Positions 23,010-34,148 of a stretch of DNA of 64,000 nt are shown piece after piece. The position numbers were made by a program, and so were the translations under genes. Numbering within the stretch: the stretch's first letter is position 1; every line of letters starts with the position of its first letter. The DNA lies in contig NC_070575.1 of assembly GCF_026914185.1 (NCBI RefSeq), positions 1,674,001 to 1,738,000 of the forward strand, given 5' to 3'. The notes beneath the pieces are model-generated. The model searched no databases and had not been told where the DNA came from. It saw only the letters and a list, made by a program, of their open reading frames with translations. The DNA is from Puccinia triticina. Taxonomy: Eukaryota > Basidiomycota > Pucciniomycetes > Pucciniales > Pucciniaceae.

Positions 23010-23010
23010 C

Positions 23011-23555
23011 TATGAAACACCAGTTGACAGCGGGTGAGCGATGAGGAGAGCAAAGACTCCAATGAGCGAGCAGAAGCGAAAAGACTAATACCTATGAAAC
23101 ACCAGTTGACAGCGGGTGAGCGATGAGGAGAGCAAAGACTCCGATGAGCAAGCAGAAGCGAAAAGACTAATACCTGAACAAGGTATTAGAGTGACACGAT
23201 AGGATGAGTTGTGTATATTGCTTATCGAGTAAAGAAAAGATAAAAGAAAGAAACTAGAACCGAACCTATGAAACACCAGTTGACAGCGGGTGAGCAATGA
23301 GGAGAGCAAAGACTCCGATGAGCGAGCAGAAGCGAAAAGACTAATACCTGAACGAGGTATTAGAGTGACACGATAGGATGAGTTGTGTAAGGAAGAAGGA
23401 AAAGCAAAACAAGGAGTAACAAGGTTGACTAGCGATACATTAGAAATAGCAAAACCTAATGTATGATAGTCGGACTTGAGAGCAACCGGTTGAGCGATCT
23501 TCAAACCTAACCAAGCACCTTGAAGATTGTGTGACATCTTGCTTTTATTGTCACA
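23011..23555 (-). repeat. copia 5' LTR with internal duplications, 545 bp
   Basis: Contains the 82-bp TATGAAACACCAG unit at 23011, 23093 and 23267. Between the second and third copies lies a partial LTR body ending in a 50-bp piece (23217-23266) absent from the other LTR. The final 289 bp match the body of the 3' LTR closely. Confidence 0.85.
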
Positions 23556-23560
23556 GGGGT

Positions 23561-24155
23561 AAGAGAAGTTGGAAATTAATCAACAGCAAGCCGCGGAGGC
23601 ATGCAGATTTTTGGTGTGAAAGCAGAGCTTAGAAGATCATGATGGTGTGTGTGCACATGAGAGCAGAGTTTGAACAATGGTGTGTGTGTGATGTAATGTT
23701 TATCTCATACTAATTTGCTACTAGATTGTTCTTTTTTATGGTGGGGGAGGACTTAGTTTCTCTATATTTTATCATTTGCCAACTGCTCCTCCTCTCCAGG
23801 TGATTTAATATCTGGTATAAATACACCAGTCCAAGCCGTCTCCAATCATCCATCTTCTGCACACATTTCCGGGCCGACCTTTGCTGCAGCCGCAGTTACT
23901 ACGGTCGTCCCGTAGGCCTCTATGGTCCCTACCAGATGGTAGGTTTTCATAGGAGCCGGTGTCTGGGTCTCAGCGGAGAGCCTAGAGCCTACTGGATCAC
24001 TTCTACCCGCAAGATGCCTTCTTGTAAAGGAAGAGTATCTCAGGTGAGAACCAAAGTATCTCCGTGACTCTCCTCCTGAAGCAGAGAGGAATGTATGTGG
24101 AGTGGCTGCTATAGCCAATGGGGAGAAGGGGTTTGGGCTACACCCAAGCTACCCC

Positions 24156-24187
<32 letters not shown>

Positions 24188-25201
24188 CTCTCTGCAGGGG
24201 AACACAGGGTGGGTGGGAGGTATTGAAAAATTGTAGTCGCGGCGTGGTGAGCTGTGACGGAGAGACCGAGGTGACGAACTATGATGGAGAGGTAGCGGAG
24301 AGAGAAGATAGCTGGGAAACACCGGAAGGGCAGGAGGAGTCAGGGGGATGGATTATGAGGGGACTCGTGGTGCGCGCATGGGCTCGGTCTTAATCCTAAT
24401 CACTCCTCAGCGGGTTCTGACTCCTTTGGTCCGGTCCAGGTGTCCTCATTTGCGTGCTTGGACCTGGGTGACCTCCCCCTGCGGGTCCGGTCACCGTCTA
24501 GGAAAATGAAATGGTTCTTTGTACTTGTGATGGAGCTGTGAAAGGGCCCTCCAGTGATATGTCATCCTAATGTACGCGCGGACACAAAGGTGACATTGGC
24601 AAAGTGGAAAGCAGCTCACATGCATGTGCATAGAGACATTGGAAAAAAAAAAAAAAAAAAAAGCAAAAAAAAACTTCCAAGCTCATATGTGTTAAGAAGC
24701 CAGGATGTTCAGCTGAAATCTGGTACCACACACCTCCAAGCTTGACTTGAGCTTGACTTTAATCATATTTTCACCCTACTTTCATCATTTTTGTCTCAAT
24801 TCTAGATGATACTGGCCTTTTTTAGGGAAATATCCCAAGTCAGATGGGACTTTCACGTCATTCTAACAGGGCTGTACATGTTGTTGATCTGCAGGAGGCC
24901 CAAACTGTGATTTGTAACAACCTTACACGCGTGCACATGAGGGTTAAATTAGCAAAGTGAGAACAATGACCACCTTCATGTGCATGTAAATAATATGAAT
25001 TGAACCCCAAGAATTCATCTCAATCAACAAACAGTTCAAATTGAATTATGATTTGATTGTGAACATTGTGTCTTAGTGGTTTCAACTGCGTTCCAGACTC
25101 AGTTGAGTTCCAGTTGAATTCTGCATGAATTCTGGATGATTTATGCATGAATCCAGGCTCAGTTTCAGATCATTTGTGGATTAGTTCCAGAATTTTCATT
25201 A
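23561..25201. other. no gene seen; 28-base C run
   Basis: A TATAAATA motif stands at 23816-23823. A run of 28 C (24159-24186) and an A-rich run at 24643-24663 are simple repeats and likely variable. Open frames here are short and unlike known proteins. Confidence 0.5.
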
Positions 25202-25208
25202 CTTCTTA

Positions 25209-25570
25209 CAGCAAAGGGTAGTTGTGTTAAATTGTGTTATCCACACAATTTGGGTAACATAACTACCCTTGTTACCCGGGGCTCCCTTTTACTTTACTAA
25301 TAACAGGCTAATTCTAAGCCCTGCGCGTAACATAACGGGCCTCTTCTTCGAACACAATAACAGACCATTTAAGGCTGGTTTAGCCTCAATACTTGCTTGT
25401 TATCAGGGGCCCTGTGTGAACCAATAATGTAACAAACATAAAAAGAAGGGCCATACTGTGGTGTGATAAAGTAATTGCACCACCATTACACAAAACATGT
25501 AGATCACAACAAAAATTCTGTTACATTAACATTATCTAAGCATTACGTGTAACGTAACTACCCTTTGTTG
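25209..25570. mobile_element. GGGTAGTTACGTTA-type MITE, copy 1 (362 bp)
   Basis: Ends CAGCAAAGGGTAGTTGTG... and the complement of CAACAAAGGGTAGTTACG. CTTCTTA is duplicated on both sides (25202-25208 and 25571-25577), a 7-bp target duplication. Non-coding. Same family as 26151-26529 and 41282-41689. Confidence 0.8.
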
Positions 25571-25577
25571 CTTCTTA

Positions 25578-26150
25578 CGCTAATTTTACCAAAGGCACCC
25601 AGCACAGTTACAGAAAAAGGGTACAGTATGGCACTTTCTAGTCAAATTCTCCCCTGGTGATATCTATGTACCTTTTCTCTTTCTAATTGCCTGCCTGTGT
25701 GGTCATCAATTCTGGAACACATGTCAAATTGACCACGGATCAATCAGTGCGGAGTGCGGATTTTGCAGAGCGCAGACAACTCAGAACGGAGCGCACAACT
25801 GAAGGCGGCGGCGCGCGGAGCTTGATGGCAGAACTGGACTCAAACTGAGCAGGCCAGCGCGGACTGACTAGCAGAGGTGGTGATTGGGGGAAGCCGTGGC
25901 AGCCAAAGCAAGCTATGTCAGCGGGCGTAGCTGGAGCGGAGGCGGTGTGTGGGATACTGACATCATAGGCTAGACAGGGGGCGTGGAAGCTAGGAAGAGG
26001 AGTTTGACGGCGGTTGAAGGCAAGCAGTGGAGATGACGGGAGTTAGTGTGAGAGCGGAGCTTGGCGGATGACGTGTGTGCGCGTGTATAGCACTTGGCGG
26101 ATGACAAGTATGCACATGTGAACGGAGTTGGCGGATGGCGTGCGTGGGAG
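25578..26150. other. GCGGAG-rich segment, probable LTR remains
   Basis: No gene. From about 25740 the sequence is rich in GCGGAG/GGCGGA words like those in the gypsy at 1-9203, and together with 26530-26873 it could be an LTR of a related element into which the MITE at 26151 inserted. Termini and target duplication were not found. Confidence 0.35.
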
Positions 26151-26529
26151 CAGCGGTGGGTAGTTACGTTACCAATAAAGGTAACGTAACAGTTTTTAAG
26201 CCGTTATCGTTACAGCTACTTGTAACGGTGGTGCGCTACGTTATCGCGCCACTGCTCGCACCATTTTTTTCTGCTTGTTACATTATTGGGGCCCGCGGCG
26301 CGCCAGATAATGAGCTGATTTCAGCTCCAAAACAGCCCTTGAGGGCTAGCTATTGCGTTATCCAAGCAATAACGTAGCGGAACGGCGTCGGAAAAAGACC
26401 CGTTACGCTAACCATATGGCGCTTAAAAGGCCCGTTACTCGTAATGTAATGGGGCGCGGTGGATAACAGAGGTAGTTACGTTACACAAATAGCGCGGATA
26501 ACACAACGTAACGTAACTACCCACCGTTG
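26151..26529. mobile_element. GGGTAGTTACGTTA-type MITE, copy 2 (379 bp)
   Basis: Ends CAGCGGTGGGTAGTTACG and the complement of CAACGGTGGGTAGTTACG, flanked by GTGGGAG on both sides (26144-26150 and 26530-26536). Internal inverted copies of GTAACGTAAC add to the fold-back potential. Non-coding. Confidence 0.85.
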
Positions 26530-27143
26530 GTGGGAGGCAGGCAGAGGATATCTTTTAGTTCTCTTTCTTCTTCTCTATAAACAATGGTGGGCGAGGCAGG
26601 ATTCAGAAGGATACTCCCCACAGACTATCTTTTGCCGTTTTTACTTACTTTGTGGACTGTTGTGCTTCTTTTACTTTGCAAAAGTTGCAGAGTGGAGTTT
26701 TACATTGCGGAATTGCTTTATATGTGTTACGGTTGTGCTTGCTTTATGGTTGTTTCTTGCGTTTTGTGGAGTTATCTTCTTCATGTGACAGAGTTTTATT
26801 GTTACAATTTAGGTTTTCAGAGCTTTGCTATTTTACATGCTTTACTTTATTTACCCCGCTCAGAGCCCTACAACATTGGTGGAGCTGCAGAGCAGAGTTC
26901 TCCAGATCACCCAACTTTAACCGGGAATCATCTTGGAGCGGCAGTGGCCTGTCAATTCTACGCAGTGACCACTTTCTTCCTCTCCACCAACTATTCCTAG
27001 CCTGGCAGATAGAAGCTACAGTACAATCATTAGATCTTTGGCTGGGGGTGTTTAGTCTCCATCCTTGTGGCTATATTGAATCACCAGAAGAGAGATCATT
27101 TCAGGTTTCTATTTTATTACACTAGCCCAGCAGGCCAGGCTTC
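26530..27143 (+). other. LTR-like promoter and leader remains
   Basis: CTATAAAC at 26573-26580 would be a TATA box; about 300 bp downstream the sequence CCCTACAACATTGGTGGAGC (from 26860) resembles the LTR/primer-site junction of gypsy elements. Overlapping open frames here show no recognisable protein. Confidence 0.35.
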
Positions 27144-27385
27144 TGTTCTATAATACAAGCCTGGATACCAAATTTTGGTCCTGGGGACCACATCAGGAAA
27201 TCAAAATTCAGTCTTCCCAGCACCCGCTACTTTTGGGAGTTGGGATTATGATTTTTGGGAGTCAATCAATCAAGCCCCTTTATAATATCACATTGGGGGT
27301 CCTGAAAGTTACAACATACCAACATATGACATGACAACATGAAGCTTTATTTTCAGGGACTGTAACACGCTGTCAAATTTTTCTT
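27144..27385. repeat. dispersed 0.24-kb repeat, copy 1
   Basis: Starts TGTTCTATAATAC and ends CTGTCAAATTTTTC. Almost identical in the same orientation to 31033-31273 (only a handful of substitutions). Its nature is unclear: no inverted ends, and the flanks do not show a shared 5-bp duplication that would make the two copies LTRs of one element. Confidence 0.8.
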
Positions 27386-28273
27386 GAAAGGGATTGAGCA
27401 AGAGTAAGTTCCCTACAGTCCATGCAGGCAGAAAGTGGGGACCCAGACTTATGAATATCCCTCCAAGGGGGGCCCAAAGGGCCCTCCGCAGGAGGGACTT
27501 ACACCTAAGCGGTGAAAGCTGGGGTGGCAGGAACAGAAAATCTGCCTCAATGCCAGGTCTTCATTTTTGAATCAGGTTTAAACCCCCACCTCAAAGGTTT
27601 CCTGCATGGTGTGTTGGATCAAATGATACCTAAGAAGCATGGCTTCATTCCTATCCTTTCCCCATTCCTTCAGCCCTACATTCTTACTTGTCTGGGTGCT
27701 TCAAAGGCAAAAATGATTGAGGAATGCACTGGAAACCTGAGAGATCATAAACTCAGACACTCAAGTACTGACAGTTGAATGAGGTCAATGTACAAAGCAA
27801 GATTAGCTAAGAAAACTGAACATGATGTGTCACCAATCTGTCTAACCTTGAAGGTAAAAAAAGGATTCAAGCCTATCCAAGGGCACTTTATAGATTTACT
27901 CAACCCTCCACCTAAGAAGGGAGTTGGATGATTTACTGCTCCGATTACAGGTTGAAGAAATTGGATAATAAATTTTTTGAAAATGTGGTCCTCTCCGCAA
28001 CATGGAGATCTTTCATTTGGTCAAAAAAAAAGGAAAGAATTTGCTAAGTTGAGGGAGGGACTGGCAGATTACTGAAAATTTTGGGAATTTGGCAAAAAAT
28101 CAAGTTCCTCCTGTGCCAACATTCACCGCTTGCTGCACGCGACCTCCTCGGAGGGACTGCGTTAAGTTTGAGACCGGTGTATGCGCAGGACAGAGGCCCG
28201 CGCCGCGCGTGAGCCACCCTCGATTATACCACCGGGTCGAGAGATAGAGCAGAGCAGCCTGCTCGCATCCTCA
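27386..28273. other. no gene supported
   Basis: An 88-codon open frame at 27512-27778 has no recognisable features. Nothing else visible. Confidence 0.4.
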
Positions 28274-29739
28274 ATGGCCCAAGACCGATTCTCGTTATCC
28301 ATTCTATCCTTGGCTCAGAAGTTGCTAACACGATCCTTGAAATTTCTTTGTAGTATCTGCCTTCAGTAACGTCGACACATGATACTAGATACACCGCCGA
28401 ACCCACCGCTACCGCTCCCTCCCTCCAACCTTCGCCTTCTCATCTTTCAAAATTCCCCCGTCCCTGATTCAGAACAAATCGAAATCCACCATACCCTAAG
28501 CTTGCCTGTGATTTTCTGCTTGGTTTCTAGGCCTTTTCCCCCAACCCCTGTTGCTGATTCGAATCCTGGGAATCGTCGAACTGACGTCTTGAAGAAGTCC
28601 AAGACCAAATATCAACTGCTCACACGTCTTGCACACAGGTATTCCTGGAAACTATGGGTTCTAGAATGCCTAAATCGATCATAGGGACAGCCTGATCACG
28701 ATACCCCCATGCAATTGTGGGTGGAACCACCTGGAACGCTTCCCAGTGTGATTCAAAGGTGTTTGGGCTGGCCCGTGGTGTATCCTTCAGCAAACCAACC
28801 TTTTTGAACCTGCAATGTCTCCGCCTTGCTTTCTTTCACCAGTATCCCAAGTTGGCTGCCAAAAACCCTAACGTTCCACCTGCGATAGTTGTTCAATCAC
28901 TCGACGCCCAATCTGCCGAGGCAGGGTTAATATTTCTAGAGCCAACAGTCGATGAATCGGGCCAGGACCCAAAAACTCGTGCTCATGCTTATTATAAGAG
29001 GCTCCATCCCTCCGACGCAAACCCCAAGGAGTCTTTTTCGAGATTACTTAAGGATTCTTCTTTGGCCAGAGTCAGCCAACACCTTGACGATCTCCACGAG
29101 GCTTTCCAGGAACTGAAGGTTGGCCGCGCGAACTGTCGGTCGCTCTGGGATATGCTCATTTGCTGCGAAACATCCGTCAAACGATTTGTGATGGTGTTAC
29201 ACCTAGACAAACAGCCCGATCTGAAAGAGTGATTCATCCGCCTTGCTTTTTTTCACCAGTATCCAAAGTTGGCTGTCGAAAACCACAATGTTCCACCTGT
29301 GACAGTCGTTCAATCACTCGATGCCCAATCCGCCGAGGCAGGGTTAGTATTTCTAAAGCCTGCAGTCAATGAGTCGGGCCAGGACCCGGAAACTCGTGCT
29401 CATGCTTATTATAAAAGGCTCCATCCCTACGACGCAAACCCCGAGGAGTTTTTTTCGAGATTACTTGAGGATTCTTCTTCGGCCAGAGTCAGCCAACACC
29501 TTGGCAATCTCCACGAGGCTTTCCAGGAACTTGAAGTGAAGGTTGGCCGCGACACCTGTCGGCCGCTCTGGGATATGCTCATTCGCCGCGAAACATCCGT
29601 CAAACGATTTGTGATGGTGTTAAACCTAGACAACCAGCCCGATCTGAAAGAGCGATTCATCCGCCTTGCTTTTTTCACATGGACCAGACCATGTTCCTGC
29701 TCGGTATCGACGGACCTGGATCATGATATCATTCGCTGA
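28274..29739 (+). pseudogene. unrecognised gene fragment with ~140-residue tandem duplication
   Basis: An ATG at 28274 (MAQDRFSLSILS) may begin a broken multi-exon gene. The clear part is 28825-29232 and 29233-29739, two direct copies of about 420 bp encoding a domain with LAFFHQYPKLA, VVQSLDAQSAEAGL, TRAHAYYKRLHP, VSQHL, LHEAFQEL and ETSVKRFVMVL. They are separated by a TGA at 29230-29232 where the end of the second copy has CGA (29653). Both copies keep an open frame and differ mainly by substitutions plus one short insertion. I do not recognise the domain; it is largely helical-looking. Upstream exons (28379-28684) cannot be joined with confidence. Confidence 0.5.
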
Positions 29740-30260
29740 TCTACCGTCGCCAAAACTGGCGCCGCTGAAGCGGCTCTCAAAAGCGGCGGCTTCGGTACCT
29801 TCTTCTCGTCCATTGATGTCCAGGTGGTCATCAGATGTTTGGTGAGAATGTAGTCGCTAGCTTTCTGGCTTTCTTGAATCTTCTCCCAGATATGGGCCCT
29901 CTCCGCTTCCACATCCACGGTGACAACGGGCGGGGAGTTAGTGGAAGATACGATGGTGGTCACTTGATCTTTAGTAAAATTGGGGATGGCTATGATGGAC
30001 GCCAAATCGGATGCGCCCGGCGCTTTTTGAATTTCTGTGCCGGCTGCAACGGCTGATGACTTGTCGATTGCTAAAGAGACGACCTCGTCACCTTCTTCTC
30101 CTGACAGGAATTCCTCTTCGACTCCTGCAGTCGTAGGCCCAGTGACGGTTGAAGGCGTCGATGAGGCCATCCCTGCCGCCGCTGGAACTTCGGCACGTCG
30201 AGTAGTATCACTCCTCTTGGCAGCAACTCCAGCTCGAGTCTGAACGTTCTTTTCGACCAT
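29721..30260 (-). CDS. gag-like N-terminal fragment
   Basis: A 179-codon open frame starting MVEKNVQTRAGVAAKRSD, with a disordered Ala/Thr-rich N-terminus and a helical C-part (VEAERAHIWEKIQESQKASD). The composition resembles the start of a retrotransposon Gag, but no knuckle or downstream pol is present; it stops at the junction with the tandem-duplicated segment. A protein-coding role is inference only. Confidence 0.35.
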   Translation of the reverse strand: MVEKNVQTRAGVAAKRSDTTRRAEVPAAAGMASSTPSTVTGPTTAGVEEEFLSGEEGDEVVSLAIDKSSAVAAGTEIQKAPGASDLASIIAIPNFTKDQVTTIVSSTNSPPVVTVDVEAERAHIWEKIQESQKASDYILTKHLMTTWTSMDEKKVPKPPLLRAASAAPVLATVDQRMIS

Positions 30261-32546
30261 GTTTAAACTATATCAAAGGCTAAATTCAGTTTACATCAAC
30301 GCATCCTCTTGGTAGATAGATGGCTTACTGACGAGGGACGTTCGTAGCAATGAACTCTCGATTGAAAAAAGAAAAAGGAAGGAATTATTCCCAAAAAGTC
30401 TCCGTCCTAAACATCTGTCCTAAACTTCAAGCGTGACGAGCGTGATATGGTCAGTTGCGCGAATGATCCGCTGGAAGTGCAAGCGTGGTTAAAGCTCACC
30501 GGAGCCGGTGATTATGTTGAATTCAAAACAAGGTAAGATTGGTAACTGGGTGAACGATCTGCGACCGAGAAGCGTAATGTATCTGCGAGTCAAGCGTAAA
30601 TGATCCTGGATTGAACGTGCCTGTAGAAAGGTACAGAACGGTATTGCAGTATCAGTGCCTCTGGAAAGGTAATTTGATACCAACTTAATAAGGTTTAACG
30701 GTAGCTTCGACGCCAACTAAGATAGTTGCGGAGGAGGTAAGAATTGACGTTCGACCTGTACGCCGACCTAAGACAAATTCGCACTGATGATAGGGACACC
30801 TCTGAGGGCTGACGCTCGACTTCGACACGAACTTAGACGGTTGTGGATGAGATAATGATGCGGCTGACGCTCGACTTCGACACGAACTTAGATAGTTGTG
30901 GAGGAGATAATAATGACGCTTTACTTCGCCGACTTAAGATAGCTGTGCAGGAGGTGACGAAAAAATTGAGGAAAACGCCCAAGATGGGGGGTGCCTCTGA
31001 GATCAAGGATGGGGAGAGATTGCGAGCACGTTTTGTTCTATAATACCAGCCTGGATACCAAATTTTGGTCCTGGGGACCACATCAGGAAATCAAAATTCA
31101 GTCTTCCCAGCACCCGCTACTTTTGGGAGTTGGGATTATGATTTTTGGGAGTCAATCAATCAAGCCCCTTTATAATATCACATTGGGGGTTCTGAAAGTT
31201 ACAACATACCGACATATGCCATGACAACATAAAGCTTTATTTTCAGGGACTGTAACACGCTGTCAAATTTTTCCCTGCAAAACAGGTGTTATGGCAGTAT
31301 GCCACAATATTGTGAGAATTCAAGAAGCTAAGAGTTATTTTCATTAGGTTCCGTTTATCAAATCGCTACAAGAGAGTTCTAAGGAGATAGACAAGTTTGG
31401 CTCTTACCTAAGAGCAGAGGTTATGACACTGAGAGTTACGTTTGAGGGAGGTGTGAACTGGGAGAAGATCAAGAGAACAGTGAAGAGAGGACAAAAAGAA
31501 GAGAATAATCGACAACGCGGGACGAGGACGTCGCGGTGCAAACGTGGAGGATAAAAAAAAAAACAAGTGAAGAAAGGCTGCAGGTGCGATGAGATAAGCG
31601 GATAGTGGAAAAACAAGCTGTTGGGAAGATGGCAAAAAGAAGAGCTGATCGAGTTTGTGAAAGGCTGTTTGTTTTGGTAAGCGGAGATGAGGATGAAGTT
31701 AATTTGATGGGCACACCGTATGCGGGGCTTTTATAGACAAAAGCTTACGGGTTTCTTTTTGCCGAAGCAAGTGGTGGACCTTCTCACTGAGCGTGCTCAG
31801 GGTTCATGGCTGATTGGTTGCACCGGACCAGGCTGGTTGCCATGAGTCCAGGTTGTACGTCGCTAGCCAAAGCTACGGTAGGGAAAACAAGCACAAGGCG
31901 TAAGCACAACCGGTCTGGTTTGGAACAACAGACAGGGTTCTTTGCCCGTTTTGGTTTTTGCTTACAGTTTAAGAAATCCGTTGTGGATTCTGTCACAATC
32001 TGACAAATATGATACGTTTTTATGTTTTTAACTTTGAGAACCCTGCCAGCTAACAGATGAATAATGGATGATGCAATATTTATAATCAGACTATGATCCC
32101 AATTTATGTAGTACAGCTGGCCCTCACTGTCACCAGGCAATTTCAAAATTCTGAAACATTTTCTCTCGAGGTAATGGAGCACTCGACTGCGATGATGGCA
32201 GTTGTGACTCGTGGCGACGTTTGCATCAAGTAGGAAACCTCCTGATGCCAGCCTAGAATGTATGGTTGTTTTGTCACAGGGACATTGATCATGGTCAGTA
32301 AGGCCCTGCATCAAATACAACATATCTTTTTTTGTTACTGCGCAAAAACTTGACACGCACGCTAGTGATTTTACCCGTCCGCATGCTCCATGTTTTGTAA
32401 TCATGATGGCTATTCTCGTGAAACTCGCAATGACAAATAACCCTTACAAAATGAGCACCTCCCTCCTCTCGCCACGTTTGCCACCTCTGATGAACTAATC
32501 TACCAAAATTCTGAAGAGCGTGGAACCACGACTCTCCGTCAGGAAA
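30261..32546. other. no gene supported; repeat copy inside
   Basis: Holds a short repeat of CTCGACTTCGACACGAACTTAG (near 30806 and 30866), the second 0.24-kb repeat (31033-31273), and on the minus strand a CTATAAAAG TATA-like motif near 31727-31735 that could be the promoter of the gag-like fragment. The 206-codon minus open frame at 31784-32404 looks like chance. Confidence 0.45.
31033..31273. repeat. dispersed 0.24-kb repeat, copy 2
   Basis: Same orientation and nearly the same sequence as 27144-27385. Confidence 0.8.
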
Positions 32547-34148
32547 ATGGCTACGACTTTGAACATTGAAATCTTGCTTAAGTGGAACATCTTCTTCTGT
32601 TTTTTCCTAATTTTGGGACTTATGTTATCCTCGGCCTCCGCGAGGCCGCCAGTACTCGCCAGAGTTACATCCAAACCCTCAGCACTCAAGATAGAACCTA
32701 ATCCAGTAATTAGACAGACAGCAGCGCTTTCAAGAGAAGGCGTATCCAGCCATACAAGCCCTCCAACGCGAGATCACTCTCCAACTCTCACAGATATATC
32801 ATCTAGTCCGCTCAGTTCGGGAAGAAAAAAAGAAATTATGATGTCTATGAACCCATTGCCAACGAGAATTCCGAAATCTGCTAGTAATTCGAAGGAGGCA
32901 ACAAACAGTCATTGGTTGAAGGTAACCCAGAATCGACATAAACTGATGATGCTCGCCCGATCGTCTGCTTCACAGAAACCAAAAGCATCATCTTATTCCG
33001 CTGAAGAAATGATGGCCTTTTGGTCTAAGCAAGCGAAGTTAAACCCGAAACTCACAAGACCCAAAGACGAATTCTCGAAAAAGGAGCCATCAAACCAGTC
33101 CCAAGCCAGCAGGGATCAAAAGTTCAAATCACCTCAGGATTCCGACGTAGGACCCTCCGTTCGCTCGAATTATTATCCGAACACACCGCAATCTATGGCC
33201 AAAGTGCCTGAGAACCATGCAATGGAACAGAAACAAGAGGAACCGAGTTCACCATTTCCCATTCCATTCTCACGAAGGCCTCCTAAAATCACCAAGGAGC
33301 TTCCTGCGAGCCATTGGTTAAAAGTATGCCGGAATAGACACAGGCTTAAGTTTTTGAATCAATCTTCCCCATCACAAGCCAGAGAATCATCTCTTGAGGA
33401 ACAGATCACTTCCTTTTGGTCAAATCTAGCTAAATCAACCAAACCAATCACAGCAACCCAGGAAGAACTATCGAGGAACGAGTCAAAAACTCCAATCGGT
33501 AGGGATGAAAAGCTCAAATCAATCCAAGATCCAGATGTAGGACCCTCTAATTGTTCAAATTATTCTCACAATTCACCGGGAGCTCCATTCCAAATTTCTG
33601 AAGGCGATCTGTTGGATAGAAAGCAGAAAGGGCCGTGTACGCTGATGGATGCGACTCTTGTACAGCTTCCGGGGAAAAACTGCGAGCACTCTTCCACAAA
33701 TTTGTCTGGGCTCCCAGCACAAGGGAGTTCGGAATTACCAGTAAACATGATTCAATTTCAAGCTTCACCCGTGATTTCCCCGAGGATCTCTGGGGAGGGT
33801 ATGATGTCAACATCTGAAACTTCTTCTTCTTCAGCACCGCCAGATCGTTCAACATTGACCAGTTCAGAAAAAAGTCAAATTGCAAGGATGCAATGGCGCA
33901 AAACTGTTACCAAGGTCAAGACATTGAATTCATGGGGGTTTTTCTATAGACAAACCGTGAAAGCGGACGTTTATGTTTTTAAGGTGGCAGACTGGTTTGA
34001 GAAAGTAGATGCCATTCTCAAACAGATCCAAGACTTTTTTGAAGGGTGGGCAGAATTCGAAAGCCTTACAGAAGTGGTACAAATGTATCTTAATGCACGA
34101 GACCGTCACCAGCTGGATCCATTTGCTATAAGACGTTTTTGGATATAA
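32547..34148 (+). CDS. candidate secreted protein with two internal repeats
   Basis: Predicted 533 residues from ATG 32547 (preceded by AAA), no intron seen. Residues about 10-33 form a hydrophobic signal segment (WNIFFCFFLILGLMLSS) ending in SASA/RP, a typical signal-peptidase site. The rest is Ser/Pro/Lys-rich and mostly disordered. A repeat unit starts SHWLKV near residues 120 and 253: each has SHWLKVxxNRH, then EExxxFWS, EExS and DPDVGPS/DSDVGPS, so the period is about 133 residues. The C-terminal 80 residues lose the repeat and look folded (WGFFYRQTVKADVYVFKVAD). No family recognised. Secretion with lineage-specific sequence makes it an effector candidate in a rust, but nothing here shows delivery or activity. 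Confidence 0.7.
   Translation: MATTLNIEILLKWNIFFCFFLILGLMLSSASARPPVLARVTSKPSALKIEPNPVIRQTAALSREGVSSHTSPPTRDHSPTLTDISSSPLSSGRKKEIMMSMNPLPTRIPKSASNSKEATNSHWLKVTQNRHKLMMLARSSASQKPKASSYSAEEMMAFWSKQAKLNPKLTRPKDEFSKKEPSNQSQASRDQKFKSPQDSDVGPSVRSNYYPNTPQSMAKVPENHAMEQKQEEPSSPFPIPFSRRPPKITKELPASHWLKVCRNRHRLKFLNQSSPSQARESSLEEQITSFWSNLAKSTKPITATQEELSRNESKTPIGRDEKLKSIQDPDVGPSNCSNYSHNSPGAPFQISEGDLLDRKQKGPCTLMDATLVQLPGKNCEHSSTNLSGLPAQGSSELPVNMIQFQASPVISPRISGEGMMSTSETSSSSAPPDRSTLTSSEKSQIARMQWRKTVTKVKTLNSWGFFYRQTVKADVYVFKVADWFEKVDAILKQIQDFFEGWAEFESLTEVVQMYLNARDRHQLDPFAIRRFWI

Larger units (their letters stand above)
18306..23555 (-). mobile_element. Ty1/copia retrotransposon, inactive
   Basis: LTRs lie at 18306-18676 (3') and 23011-23555 (5'), and GGGGT flanks the element on both sides (18301-18305, 23556-23560). 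The coding strand is minus, with Gag, protease, integrase, then RT and RNase H, the copia order. A G-rich polypurine tract directly precedes the 3' LTR (complement of 18677-18683). The LTRs begin TGTGAC and end TTTCATA, so the 3' terminus is TA rather than CA if the target duplication is taken as the guide. Confidence 0.9.

Noticed and set aside
27144..31273. The two 0.24-kb repeats as LTRs of one retrotransposon
   Set aside because: Outer flanks (GCTTC and AATTT) do not match and no pol gene lies between them.
31784..32404. 206-codon minus-strand open frame
   Set aside because: No domain, odd composition, and it sits in the upstream region of the secreted-protein gene; probably chance.
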